Assembly (NCBI RefSeq): GCF_030817195.1
Contig: NZ_JAUSYZ010000002.1
Coordinates: 215,602-279,601, forward strand
Direction of reading: 5' to 3'
DNA length: 64,000 bases
Source: Arthrobacter globiformis
GTDB taxonomy: Bacteria; Actinomycetota; Actinomycetes; Actinomycetales; Micrococcaceae
Below the pieces are notes generated by a model that worked only from the letters and a program-made list of their open reading frames with translations, did no database searches and was not told the origin of the DNA. This document shows positions 1-8,245 of the stretch, one piece after another. Position 1 is the first letter of the stretch; each line of letters starts with the position of its first letter. Made by a program: the position numbers and the translations under genes.

Positions 1-658
1 CTTCTACCAAAAAACCACTAAAAAACCACCGGCGATGGGCGGGAACCCCGTAGAGGATGGATTCTTAGACTTCGGCGCCCAGCCCGACCGGGGCAGTCGA
101 TACACGATCGCGCGCGTATCCGCCCCCGAAAGATTGGACCATGGGTTGGGGGACCTTCCGCATGCCTGTGAATGCGAACTCTGCAGGACTTCGACAACAC
201 ACCGGCGACCGAGATGACGCCCTGTTCCATCAACACGGATTCGAAGAGTTGAATATCGCGGTGCGTGACCCGCTCCGTCTCCTGGGACACGATCCCGACG
301 TCTAGAACTTGCAGTCGGGGCCGATAGTCCAAAGTACTTTGGACTATCGGCCGCGGCCCCGGAGAGAGCCTTCCCGTCGCCAGGGGCGCCACTCACGAAC
401 GACGGGCTGTTGCTTGCACCTAATCCTCCGCAACTGACTGGGTAGATGCCCTTCCACAGGCTCAAAGCACCGGCAGAGAACTGGAAGTTACTCGGGAAAG
501 AGGTGAGGTATACGCCGGTCCCAAGGTGCCACCCTGTTTACTTGTCTCTGGTAACTCAGGAACGAGCTAAGAATATGGCGGTCGGAACGCCATTCCCAGC
601 TATTGGCGGATAACCACGTCCTCAACCACGCATGGTATTTCACTGATAAAGTTTTGGT
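1..658. other. Left-end region without a supported gene
   Basis: No reading frame here has a recognisable family, a good ribosome binding site or convincing codon use. The minus-strand frame between about 18 and 392 has a protein-like stretch near its N-terminus, but it then runs into low-complexity, Arg-rich translation, so I treat it as a possible decayed remnant that I cannot identify. The only clear structure is the long palindrome at 319-352. Confidence 0.4.
319..352. repeat. 34-bp perfect palindrome
   Basis: The arm CCGATAGTCCAAAGT at 321-335 is followed immediately, with no spacer, by its exact reverse complement at 336-350. One further G:C pair on each side followed by another extends the symmetry to 319-352. 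A perfect palindrome of this length without a loop is more typical of a dimeric protein-binding site or recombination site than of a terminator, and no T-run follows it. No adjacent gene shows what it serves. Confidence 0.75.
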
Positions 659-985
659 ATGGCACGCAAAACAGTAATTATCCTCGAAGATGATCTTGAC
701 GGTTCTGAGGCCAGTGAGGAGGTGCAATTCGCCATCGACGGCACAGAATATGAGATCGATCTGAACGAAGAACATGCAGATGAACTTCGCCAGGCACTCG
801 GCCGGTTTGCCAACGCCGCACGCAAGTCATCCGGCGGGCGCGGCCGACCGACTGGCCGCAGGGCACCGGCTGGCGGCATCGATGCTAAAGCTATTCGGCA
901 ATGGGCGCTGGATAAGGGGCTTCAGGTTAATTCCCGTGGCCGTATCCAGGCAGATATCGTCGAACAGTACCAGGCCGCCCACTGA
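659..985 (+). CDS. lsr2: Lsr2-family nucleoid-associated protein
   Basis: This is a 108-residue actinobacterial Lsr2 homologue, the functional analogue of H-NS that binds and silences AT-rich and horizontally acquired DNA. The N-terminal part (about 1-60) carries the beta-strand dimerisation domain, beginning MARKTVIILEDDLDG. A Gly/Arg-rich linker follows at about 75-90. The C-terminal DNA-binding domain has an RGR motif at residues 93-95, followed by helix-forming residues to the end. The length is normal for the family. The start at 659 has the canonical family N-terminus. It stands alone, next to a decayed nuclease gene and at the edge of a large accessory region, which fits a role in silencing island genes, though that role is inferred. 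Confidence 0.95.
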   Translation: MARKTVIILEDDLDGSEASEEVQFAIDGTEYEIDLNEEHADELRQALGRFANAARKSSGGRGRPTGRRAPAGGIDAKAIRQWALDKGLQVNSRGRIQADIVEQYQAAH

Positions 986-1269
986 ACATGATGACTGCTA
1001 ATACGCTGATTATCCGCGGACGCACCTAGTATGGGCATCACCAACAACTGCACTTTAACTAATTATTCGCGGCCATAATCATAGCCGCACTCGATTCTGA
1101 ATGCTTTATGTGCTGATACTCACGGAACATTTCGCTCGGAACAGGGCTTCAAACATAGGCTGAAATATCGGCTATTTCCAGCAGCCAAGACGCCGTCGGC
1201 AACTGCTGACGGGCTCTTAAGTTACTAGCTGCAAGCCCGGAACTAAGATGGACCGGCAGGCAAACGAAC

Positions 1270-1748
1270 ATGGGGGAGCAGAATTCTCGGCAGGCTCGCA
1301 GTCGAACTGCGCGCGGAGTTCCCGCACATGAAATGATTCTCCTGGACCAATCAGTACAACATGCGGGCCTTCGCCGCGGCCTGGAGAGCGGCCCGGAACC
1401 AATTGTCCAGACACGGTCTGGACAATTGAGCTGGAGCCACCACGTCACTCTTCTGACCAAGCTCAATGGCCACGAACTCTGCAGGTGGTAGGCCTCAAAA
1501 GCCGTCGAACATGGCTGGTCGGTGGCCGTGCTGGAGCATCAGATCCTCAGCAGCCTGCACGCCGGCACGGGTGCAGCCCGAACAACCTTGAGGCGCGGCC
1601 GGCCGGCGAGGGCAGTGCCTTGGCATGGGCAATCGCCAAAGACCCCTTGGTGCTCGACTTTTTGGGTCTGACCCAAGAGGCCGAGGAACTTGCCATCGAG
1701 GAGGCCATCACCCTGGGCATGTCTCAAACCTTGGCGGAGTTCGGGTGA
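1270..1748 (+). pseudogene. Decayed YhcG/DUF1016-type PDDEXK nuclease gene
   Basis: Pieces of a DUF1016 N-terminal domain appear in consecutive but different frames. These are a stretch reading like RAEFPHMK with a stop then FSWTNQYNMRAFAAAW (about 1300-1380), then PIVQTRSGQLSWSHHVTLL (about 1398-1455), then KAVEHGWSVAVLEHQI (about 1500-1550), and finally KDPLVLDFLGLTQEAEEL in the 87-residue frame ending at 1748. At least three frame changes and one in-frame stop separate them. The C-terminal catalytic half of the family (the PDDEXK nuclease part) is missing, since the gene ends just after the N-terminal domain. YhcG proteins are often found in restriction/defence or mobile regions. This copy cannot make a working enzyme. 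Confidence 0.8.
1401..1427. repeat. 27-bp inverted repeat inside the nuclease relic
   Basis: AATTGTCCAGAC at 1401-1412 and GTCTGGACAATT at 1416-1427 are exact reverse complements separated by ACG. The repeat lies inside the codons for the conserved PIVQTxSGQLSW segment of the YhcG relic, so the symmetry may partly follow from the coding sequence. It shares the core GTCCA with the palindrome at 319-352. Confidence 0.7.
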
Positions 1749-1811
1749 GGAGTCGAAGGCGAAGAGTCATATGCGCTGTTATCGGCGGTCTTCGTTTCTT
1801 TGGTGCCGGCG

Positions 1812-2279
1812 TTAGAGCTCGCGCAGGTAGCACAGCATCCGGCAGTCCGTGCCCGGCTGGAGGTTGGTGAAGCCGTGGCGTTCGTAAAAGCGGCGGGTGT
1901 CTTTATCAACCTCATCGACGTTGATGTGCATCTCCGCTCCGCCGCGCTCACGGACCTCCTGCACCGCCCTTGTCAGCAAAGCCGTGCCGACGCCCTGGCC
2001 GCGCAGGCCGGGCTGGACGTAGAGTTCCTCGAGCTGGGCCAGGGCTCCGTCGTAGTACGGGGTGGGCCTCAGGGTCAGGAATGCTAAACCGGTTGGAGCT
2101 GCCGGGGTCCCGGAGAGAAGGACAAGCATGTCAGTGCGGGCCAGGAGGAACTTGAACCGGGCGGCAAATTCCTCGGCGCTTGGACCAGGTGTTTCAAACT
2201 CAGTGTTGAACTCGTAGAGCAGGCGCCCGACCACGCCCGCCTCCCCGGTGGATGCAATGAAGACGTCTACGGCGGCCAT
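1812..2279 (-). CDS. GNAT-family N-acetyltransferase
   Basis: This 155-residue protein has the GNAT fold expected to move an acetyl group from acetyl-CoA to an amine. Motif A is clear: the beta-4 strand LEELYV (83-88) leads into the pyrophosphate-binding loop RGQGVG (93-98). Motif B, with RFYERHGF, lies near 130-137. The length is normal for a single-domain GNAT. The substrate cannot be deduced. It is convergent with the YhcG relic and divergent from the HAD-like gene. No strong Shine-Dalgarno is seen before the ATG at 2279, so translation may be leaderless or the start may be slightly different. Confidence 0.9.
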   Translation of the reverse strand: MAAVDVFIASTGEAGVVGRLLYEFNTEFETPGPSAEEFAARFKFLLARTDMLVLLSGTPAAPTGLAFLTLRPTPYYDGALAQLEELYVQPGLRGQGVGTALLTRAVQEVRERGGAEMHINVDEVDKDTRRFYERHGFTNLQPGTDCRMLCYLREL

Positions 2280-2399
2280 GGGCCCATTCTGCGGGCAGGT
2301 TTCTACATCCGGAAGGCCCTGACAGCGGCACAGGGTGGCGGAGTAGGGGAATTCTGTCTGCGGCTATCGCTGGACCGGGGCGCAGGCTAGTCTCGCCGT

Positions 2400-2879
2400 A
2401 TGAAACCGCTGATCCTCCTGGACATTGAGGGAGTGCTTAATCCTGTAGCGCATCCGAACGACGACGGCGAGAGTTCCGAGCGGTCATTGCCGGCGGCGAA
2501 GGCGTCGCTGGTCCGGAGGCTCGCCAAATGCGGACAGATCGCGTGGGTGTCGACATCACCCGAGGACCTGACCGAGGAGCTGGAGTCGCAACTGCAGCTC
2601 GAGACGGAACCCGTGCGCGTGGAGTTGGAGACGCGTGAGAGCGACGTCGAGGAGCCCACACCGAAGCTGCGGGCGGTGACCGAGTGGCTTGCCCGGAAGG
2701 ACGCTGACGGAGAGGCCGGTTGGGACGCGCTCGTGTGGATCGATGACGTGCTCGGCCCGGACGCACACGAGTGGGCGGACGGATTCGGCCAGCCGGTACA
2801 CCTGGAGAAGACGTCGCCGGAGGAGGGGCTGACCAAAGAGCAGGTCGCGTCTGTCGAGTCATTCGTGGATGGCATCTGA
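2400..2879 (+). CDS. HAD-like domain protein of unknown function
   Basis: The 159-residue product begins with a HAD motif I-like strand, LLDIEGVLNP (residues 6-15). The first Asp (D8) is present, but the usual second Asp of DxDGV is Glu (E10). An acidic middle region (about 85-110) and a WIDDVLG strand (near 127-133) resemble HAD motif IV. The protein is shorter than typical HAD phosphatases and lacks an obvious cap domain. Similar small HAD-domain hypothetical proteins occur in actinobacteria. Function and substrate are unknown, and phosphatase activity is not assured because of the motif change. No Shine-Dalgarno is visible before ATG 2400. Confidence 0.75.
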   Translation: MKPLILLDIEGVLNPVAHPNDDGESSERSLPAAKASLVRRLAKCGQIAWVSTSPEDLTEELESQLQLETEPVRVELETRESDVEEPTPKLRAVTEWLARKDADGEAGWDALVWIDDVLGPDAHEWADGFGQPVHLEKTSPEEGLTKEQVASVESFVDGI

Positions 2880-3457
2880 CCGGCCCCGGTTTCGTATTTC
2901 ATGCCGCTTTTAAATGAATCCGCGCCCGCGGCCGTGTTCAGCGTTAATGGTCTGAAGCAAGGGTAGCCGCGAGTGAATTCCGGGGAGGCGAAGATCGGGT
3001 ACGCCTTGGTGCACGTGGCCCCGCCCATGCTTGCTCTGTGTAGACGCGTAACCGTGCGGAAGGGAAAACAGGTACCACCCATGCATGCCGTACGCCCCGT
3101 TCGGGAGTTAAATCAGAGTGGGCGGAAGTCGTGTTGAAGCCCATCCGGTAACTCAGGTTGTCCGGAGTGAGACGGGGCCGGCGACGTGAGTGCCCTCTGA
3201 GACCGGGGCATCTCCCCCCAGCCGTCGCCGGCCCTGCACACAGATCAGGACCGAGGGACCACCCTGCTGCGCCCAGCTGGGGCGATGGGACCATGAGTTA
3301 CGTGAAGGACAGGCAGCTACCGAAAACACCCCCGCCATCCCCGAGCGGCCTAGGGAATCACGAGCAACCCGCTTATGGATGGGGGAAACCAGTGGATCGT
3401 CCGTCGCCGATAAAGGACTGACGAAGCCGCCTAGATTCACGGTTGTCTTTGGTCTCC
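2880..3457. other. Gene-poor segment before the catabolic island
   Basis: No frame in this stretch has family features or a ribosome binding site. It ends where the repeat cluster at 3458-3590 begins. Confidence 0.5.
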
Positions 3458-3590
3458 AACCTGACACCCGAACTTCCGGCTACAAGTGTCAGGTTAGGGT
3501 CTGAGGCTTTCGAGAGCGGGCGTCAGGAAATGGGATTTCAGTTCCTATTCTGACGCTTTCCGGGTGGTGGTCTGACGTCAGGTTGGGGTG
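3458..3590. repeat. Cluster of inverted repeats resembling resolvase (res) subsites
   Basis: Three symmetric sites lie in 125 bp. AACCTGACAC (3458-3467) is mirrored by GTGTCAGGTT (3486-3495). GCGTCAG (3520-3526) is mirrored by CTGACGC (3550-3556). The palindrome CTGACGTCAG is at 3573-3582 and is followed by another AGGTT. All share a TGTCA/CGTCA core. Spaced inverted half-sites with a common core are the layout of serine-resolvase res sites. A related block lies at 14496-14540 beside a broken serine resolvase. Assignment as a recombination site is inference. Confidence 0.5.
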
Positions 3591-3615
3591 TACATCAGTC
3601 GGATGCATAGAAATA

Positions 3616-3650
3616 GTGAGGAACGGCGGTTTAAAGCCGCCGCTCCTCAC
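3616..3650. terminator. Strong hairpin, probable terminator
   Basis: GTGAGGAACGGCGG (3616-3629) pairs with CCGCCGCTCCTCAC (3637-3650) over 14 positions with one mismatch, closing a 7-base loop. It lies downstream of the minus-strand dehydrogenase at 3762 and could end that transcript. The flanking T-content is modest, so Rho-independent function is not certain. A second inverted repeat, CCGTCAACC (3696-3704) with GGTTGACGG (3723-3731), lies between this hairpin and the gene end. Confidence 0.6.
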
Positions 3651-3761
3651 TTGCCCTTCACCCGCTAGTTGCGGAAGAGGAACGGATGAAGAGCACCGTC
3701 AACCCAAAAGTGCCACGATTTAGGTTGACGGACGGGGAGAAAAATGGGCCTCTTTCGGAGA

Positions 3762-5267
3762 TTAGCTGGTGTAGGGGTCGGCGATGCCGATGTACTGCGT
3801 GGTGGTGTATTCGGCGATGCCTTCGGTGCCGCCTTCGCGGCCGAGGCCGGACTGCTTGATGCCGCCGAAGGGTGCTGCGGCGTTGGAGATGACTCCGGCG
3901 TTGAAGCCGACCATCCCGAATTCGATCTGTTCGGCCACGCGCAGGAGGCGGTTGAAGTCACGGCTGTAGAGGTAGGACGCGAGGCCGTACTCGGAGGCGT
4001 TGGCGAGCCGGACCGCTTCCTCTTCGGTGGCGAAGGTGGCGACCGGGGCGACGGGGCCGAAGATTTCCTGGCCCAGGATCGCCGCGTCGTTGGGCACGTC
4101 GGCGAGGACAGTGGGCTGGTAGAAGTACCCCGGACCGTCCACCGGGGCGCCGCCCGTGACGGCTACCGCTCCGGCGTCGACGGCGGCGCTCACGAGGGCG
4201 TGCACGTCGTCGCGGGCGCCGGCGTCGATGAGGGGGCCTACCTGGGTTGCTGGGTGGGTGCCGCGGCCGGTGGTCAGGGCACCCATCGCGGCGGCGAACT
4301 TGCGGGTGAACTCCTGCGCGACGGACTCATGGACGAGGAACCGGTTGGCCGCAGTGCAGGCCTCGCCCATGTTCCGCATCTTCGCCGCCATCGCCCCTTC
4401 AACCGCGGCGTCGAGATCGGCGTCCTCAAAGACGATAAAGGGTGCGTTCCCGCCGAGCTCCATGGAGGTCCGCAGGACGTTCTGTGCCGCGTCGGCCATG
4501 AGCCGCTTGCCGACCGGGGTGGACCCGGTAAAGGAGACCTTCCGCAGCCGGGAGTCGGCCAGCAACGGCCCGGAAATCCCGGAAGCGGACGAGGATGCGA
4601 CGACGTTGAGGACGCCGGCGGGCAGGCCGGCGTCGAGCATGGTCTGGGCGAAGTACTGGGCCGTCAAAGGTGTGAGTTTGGCGGGCTTCAAAACCATGGT
4701 GCAGCCGGCTGCAACGGCGGGGGCTACTTTGCGGGTGGCCATGGCGAGCGGGAAGTTCCACGGGGTGATGAGCAGGCAGGGTCCGACGGGTTTGTGCTGG
4801 ACGAGGATCTTGTTCTTGCCCTCGGGGGTGGTGAGGTAGCGGCCGTAGTCGCGGACGGTTTCCTCGGAGAACCAGCGCAGGAACTCCGCCCCGTAGGTGA
4901 CCTCGCCGTGGGCTTCGGCCAGCGGCTTGCCCATCTCCAGCGTCATCAGCAGCGCGAAATCCTCGGCGCGTTCGGTGACCAGGTCGAAGGCGCGGCGCAG
5001 GATCTCGGCACGGGTCCGCGGTGCGGTGCGGGCCCAGGAGGCCTGGGCGGCTTCGGCCGCGTCGAGTGCAGCGATCGCGTCCTCGCTGGTGGCGGAAGCG
5101 AGGGTGGCGAGGACCTTCCCGGTGGCGGGGTCGTGGACGTCGAACGTGCCGCCGTCGGACGCGTCCCGCCACTCACCACCAATCAACAAACCTGTTGGGA
5201 CCGACGTGAGGAGGGACGCCTCGCGCTCGGGGGAGACGGCAGGGGAAAGGGCAGGGGCAAGAGACAT
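3762..5267 (-). CDS. NAD(P)-dependent succinate-semialdehyde-type dehydrogenase
   Basis: This 501-residue aldehyde dehydrogenase is closest in character to GabD-type succinate-semialdehyde dehydrogenases. Visible landmarks are PWNFP (169-173), the Rossmann-associated SFTGSTPVGK (around 245-254), the general base E270 in MELGGNAP, and the nucleophile C304 in GEACTAANRF. I place the start at 5267 because AAGGAG lies four bases upstream, whereas the longer frame to 5324 adds an unrelated tail. It lies downstream of the BCCT carrier on the same strand. In the proposed ring-opening pathway it would oxidise succinate semialdehyde to succinate (TgnE-like role), which is inferred from context. Confidence 0.9.
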   Translation of the reverse strand: MSLAPALSPAVSPEREASLLTSVPTGLLIGGEWRDASDGGTFDVHDPATGKVLATLASATSEDAIAALDAAEAAQASWARTAPRTRAEILRRAFDLVTERAEDFALLMTLEMGKPLAEAHGEVTYGAEFLRWFSEETVRDYGRYLTTPEGKNKILVQHKPVGPCLLITPWNFPLAMATRKVAPAVAAGCTMVLKPAKLTPLTAQYFAQTMLDAGLPAGVLNVVASSSASGISGPLLADSRLRKVSFTGSTPVGKRLMADAAQNVLRTSMELGGNAPFIVFEDADLDAAVEGAMAAKMRNMGEACTAANRFLVHESVAQEFTRKFAAAMGALTTGRGTHPATQVGPLIDAGARDDVHALVSAAVDAGAVAVTGGAPVDGPGYFYQPTVLADVPNDAAILGQEIFGPVAPVATFATEEEAVRLANASEYGLASYLYSRDFNRLLRVAEQIEFGMVGFNAGVISNAAAPFGGIKQSGLGREGGTEGIAEYTTTQYIGIADPYTS

Positions 5268-5370
5268 GGTGCTCCTTTTGGAAGGGTCGCGAACCGGTTG
5301 AGCCTGTCTGGTCGACTGGCTCAACCACCGGGCTATGGTTCGGCGGATAACCGCCGGTCTTGCGGATGGT

Positions 5371-7050
5371 TTACGTCTGGGGCGTCCGGATCTTGTTGAG
5401 GTCGCTTTGGGTGACCGACCGGGTGCGGTCGAAGCGGGGGTCGTTCCGAAGTTCCTTGACCAGGCCCACGCCGAGGAGGGCGACGATCACGGTGAAGGGC
5501 AGGGCCGAGAGCATGGCCGCCTGCTGCAGGGCGCCCAGGCCGCCGACGATGAGGAGCACCACTGCGCACAGGCCGGTCAGCAGTCCCCAAGTGGTCAGGA
5601 CGGGCTTGGTTGGATTCAGTGTTCCGCGGGAAGACATCATGCTCAGGACGAAGGTGTTCGCGTCTGCGCCGGAGACGAAGTACATCACCACCAGGATGAT
5701 TGCCACGATGGAGGTGAGGCCGGACAGCGGAAGCTCAGCGAGGGTGGCGAAGAAGGCGGAGTTGACGTCGTCGAGGGCCGCGGCCCCGATCTTGCCGCCG
5801 TTTTCCATGTCGAACTTGATGGCCGTGCCGCCGAAGATGGTGAACCAGACGAAGAACACGACGCTGGGGACGATCATGACGCCGGCGACGAATTCGCGGA
5901 TGGTTCGTCCCTTGGAGATCTTGGCGAGGAATACGCCAACGAAGGCACCCCAGCTCAGCCACCACGCCATCATGAAGTAGGTCCACCACTGCATCCACTG
6001 GACGTCCTCCGGTGTGCCGGGCGTCAGCAGGCTGACGGCGAAGAAGTCGCTGAGGTATGTGCCCAGGGAGCGGAAGAAGAGGTTGGAGATGAAGTTGGTG
6101 GGCCCGGTGAACAGCACATACAGTCCGAGCCCGACGGACAGGACCATGGTTCCCTGGCTGAGGTACTTGACGCCGCGGTGGACGCCGGACAGGGCCGACA
6201 GGGTGAAGATCACTGTGATGACGGCGATGATGAGGATCTGCCCCAGCAGGCTGGAAGGAATGCCGAACACACGGTTTACTCCTTCGCCGATTTGCGAGGC
6301 GCCGAGGCCCAGGGACGTGGTGGTCCCGAACAGTGTGGCGATGATGGCAAAGACGTCGATCATCTTGCCGAACCAGCCGTCCACGAGCTTGCCGAAAATC
6401 GGGCGGAGCATCGGGGACACCAGTCCGGGGTTGTTGCGGCAGTGCGTGGAGTAAGCGATCGCAAGGCCGAAGACCCCGAAGACTGCCCATGCGTGCGGGC
6501 CCCAGTCGAAGTAGGAGAACTGCATGGCGCGGACCGCGGCGTCCATGGTGCCGGCCTGGGCGAGGCCGTGCGGCGGGGAAGCGAAGTGGGAGATGGGTTC
6601 GGCGACGCCGTAGCTGATGAGCCCGATTCCCATGACTGCTGAGAGGATCATTGCCAGCCATGCCCAGGTGCTGAACTCAGGTTTCGCGTCCTGGGCGCCG
6701 AGGCGGATGCGTCCGAACCGGCTGATGGCGATGTAGATGAGCAGTCCGATGCAGCCGAGGGTGACCACCAGGTAGCTCCAGCCGACGCTCTGAGCTACCC
6801 AGTCCATGGCCGCAGTCATCACGGCGCTGAGGCTTGTGGGGGAGAGGGAAGCCCAGGCTGTGAAGGCGCCGATGAGTCCGACGGATGTCCAGAAGACGGC
6901 CCCGGGCCTGTTGCGCAGGCGGTCCGCCTCTTCCAGGGGTGTTTCGGTTATTGGTCGGTTGCCGTTGGGAGAGGTAAGGATGGTTGGGCTGTCGCCCGTG
7001 CCTGGGCTTTTCGTTTCCATCAGGTCCTCGGCATTTTGTGTGTGGGTCAT
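5371..7050 (-). CDS. BCCT-family betaine/choline/carnitine transporter
   Basis: This is a 559-residue integral membrane carrier of the BCCT family, which imports quaternary-amine substrates with Na+ or H+. About twelve hydrophobic segments run from residue 50 to 520. The family signature is present in the segment containing WTYFMMAWWLSWGAFVG (near residue 350), followed by FLAKISKGRTIREF. The start at 7050 (ATG) has GGAG six bases upstream; a longer TTG start at 7068 is less likely. An ATGCAAC motif at 7063-7069, also found at the divergent promoter 8.1-8.2 kb, suggests control by the neighbouring GntR protein. Because its neighbours look like a trigonelline-type pathway, a pyridinium betaine is a reasonable substrate, but this is inference. 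Confidence 0.93.
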   Translation of the reverse strand: MTHTQNAEDLMETKSPGTGDSPTILTSPNGNRPITETPLEEADRLRNRPGAVFWTSVGLIGAFTAWASLSPTSLSAVMTAAMDWVAQSVGWSYLVVTLGCIGLLIYIAISRFGRIRLGAQDAKPEFSTWAWLAMILSAVMGIGLISYGVAEPISHFASPPHGLAQAGTMDAAVRAMQFSYFDWGPHAWAVFGVFGLAIAYSTHCRNNPGLVSPMLRPIFGKLVDGWFGKMIDVFAIIATLFGTTTSLGLGASQIGEGVNRVFGIPSSLLGQILIIAVITVIFTLSALSGVHRGVKYLSQGTMVLSVGLGLYVLFTGPTNFISNLFFRSLGTYLSDFFAVSLLTPGTPEDVQWMQWWTYFMMAWWLSWGAFVGVFLAKISKGRTIREFVAGVMIVPSVVFFVWFTIFGGTAIKFDMENGGKIGAAALDDVNSAFFATLAELPLSGLTSIVAIILVVMYFVSGADANTFVLSMMSSRGTLNPTKPVLTTWGLLTGLCAVVLLIVGGLGALQQAAMLSALPFTVIVALLGVGLVKELRNDPRFDRTRSVTQSDLNKIRTPQT

Positions 7051-7167
7051 GGGGTACTCCAGATGCAACGCTGCATGGGGTCGAAGTTGGTGATTCCCGG
7101 GTGGGGGGACCCCGGGTGCCTGGCCGGCCGCTGCTGGGCGGGTCAGGACGCTGATGGCACCTGAGGG

Positions 7168-8121
7168 TCAGAGTTCCTCGAGCTGCGCACCGTCGAAGAA
7201 GTGGCCTGCCTTGTAGATCATCGGGTTCACGTCGGCGACTTCGGCGTGCCGGACCCGGCCGACGAAGATCGTGTGGGTTTTGGCCTGGAAGCGTTCCTTG
7301 ATTTCCGCCTCCAGTGATGCTGCTGATCCGTCGATGAGCGGTACGCCGTTGGGGCCGGCGTGCCATTGCAGGTCTGCGAACTTGTCCGGTGTCTTCGAGG
7401 CGAAGGTCTTAACCGTCCCAAGCTGATTGTTGCTGAGGATGTTGATGCCGAAGTGGGATGACTGGAACAGGGCGGGATAGGTCGACGACGTTTTTTGGAC
7501 GCAGACGAGAACGAGCGGGGGGTCAAGGGAGATCGAGGCGTAGGAGTTGGCGGCAAGGCCCCTTGGGTTGCCGTCTTCATCAACAGTGGTCACCACGGTC
7601 ACGCCGGTGATGAACTGCCGGTTGAATCCCTTCATGATGTCCTGCGGCAGGTTGCCGGACAGGTTATCGACGACGACTTCCCCAGTTTCTTCTTCCTCGA
7701 AGGCGGAGCCGAGGGACGGGATGCCCACGTGGGCGAGGAGTTCGACGGCGTCCCAGGTCACCTGTTCGTGGGCGATGCGCCCGTCCCGGAGAGTCAGGGC
7801 ATTGGAGCCGCGGGTTTCCACGACGCGGCCTGTGGGCGGGACGCCCCGAAGGGGGTGGGTGAAGGTTCCGGTCGACTTCCAGAAGATGGCCATGTCGTAA
7901 CCGCTGGCGATGACCTTCTCGATGCGGGTGGTCAGATCGGGAAAAGCGGCCCGCACATCGAGGATTTCCTGCTGCAGCTCCTTCAGTCCGGACACCTTTT
8001 TCGTGCCGGTGCTCTCACGCTGGTAGTCGGCGGTGACGATCGCGTCGAATGCGGTGACGTCACCTTCGTCCCAGGCTGCGGTCCAGGCGGCGGTCACGGC
8101 GTCATTGAGTGTTTGTTGCAT
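7168..8121 (-). CDS. Fusion of SnoaL-like domain and flavin reductase
   Basis: The 317-residue product has two domains. Residues about 1-135 resemble a SnoaL/polyketide-cyclase-like ester cyclase fold (opening MQQTLNDAVTAAWTAAW). Residues about 160-317 are a flavin reductase-like FMN-binding split barrel (ITGVTVVTT, GLAANSYASISLDPP, FGINILS). Such reductases give reduced FMN to two-component monooxygenases, and the partner here is most likely the LLM monooxygenase at 12703. The SnoaL part is unusual for this role and may act on a pathway intermediate. ATG 8121 has no Shine-Dalgarno but sits about 8 bases after a TAnnnT -10 candidate, so the mRNA is probably leaderless. Confidence 0.88.
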   Translation of the reverse strand: MQQTLNDAVTAAWTAAWDEGDVTAFDAIVTADYQRESTGTKKVSGLKELQQEILDVRAAFPDLTTRIEKVIASGYDMAIFWKSTGTFTHPLRGVPPTGRVVETRGSNALTLRDGRIAHEQVTWDAVELLAHVGIPSLGSAFEEEETGEVVVDNLSGNLPQDIMKGFNRQFITGVTVVTTVDEDGNPRGLAANSYASISLDPPLVLVCVQKTSSTYPALFQSSHFGINILSNNQLGTVKTFASKTPDKFADLQWHAGPNGVPLIDGSAASLEAEIKERFQAKTHTIFVGRVRHAEVADVNPMIYKAGHFFDGAQLEEL

Positions 8122-8245
8122 GCCACAACCGTAGAACCGCGATGTGATCCCCGTCAATAGGAGAAAGAAAATTCCCGGTAAACCGCGGAATATAGTGAGG
8201 ACCTTGACGGCCGTCTTGTATGCAACGTAGTTTTGATGCATGCAA
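8115..8245. promoter_or_regulatory. Divergent leaderless-type promoters with shared ATGCAAC motifs
   Basis: Rightward, TTGACG (8204-8209) and a weak TAGTTT (8228-8233) are 18 bases apart and point to transcription starting at about 8240, the ATG of the GntR gene. Leftward on the minus strand, another TTGACG followed 18 bases later by TACGGT places the start close to ATG 8121. ATGCAAC occurs at 8220-8226, reversed across the leftward start codon (8115-8121), and before the BCCT gene (7063-7069). The palindrome TGCATGCA lies at 8237-8244. I infer these are operators for the GntR protein. Confidence 0.5.

Noticed and set aside
1625..1870. Plus-strand frame after the YhcG relic as a separate gene
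   Set aside because: It is an alternative frame of the relic that runs into sequence antisense to the GNAT gene, with no start signal.
3744..5399. A 551-codon plus-strand open frame opposite the succinate-semialdehyde-type dehydrogenase
   Set aside because: The translation is Gly/Asp/Glu-rich low-complexity typical of antisense frames in high-GC genes, without a family or ribosome binding site. The minus strand encodes a clear aldehyde dehydrogenase.
5335..6642. A 435-codon plus-strand open frame opposite the BCCT gene
   Set aside because: Antisense shadow rich in Glu, Asp and Gly. The minus strand has all BCCT signatures.
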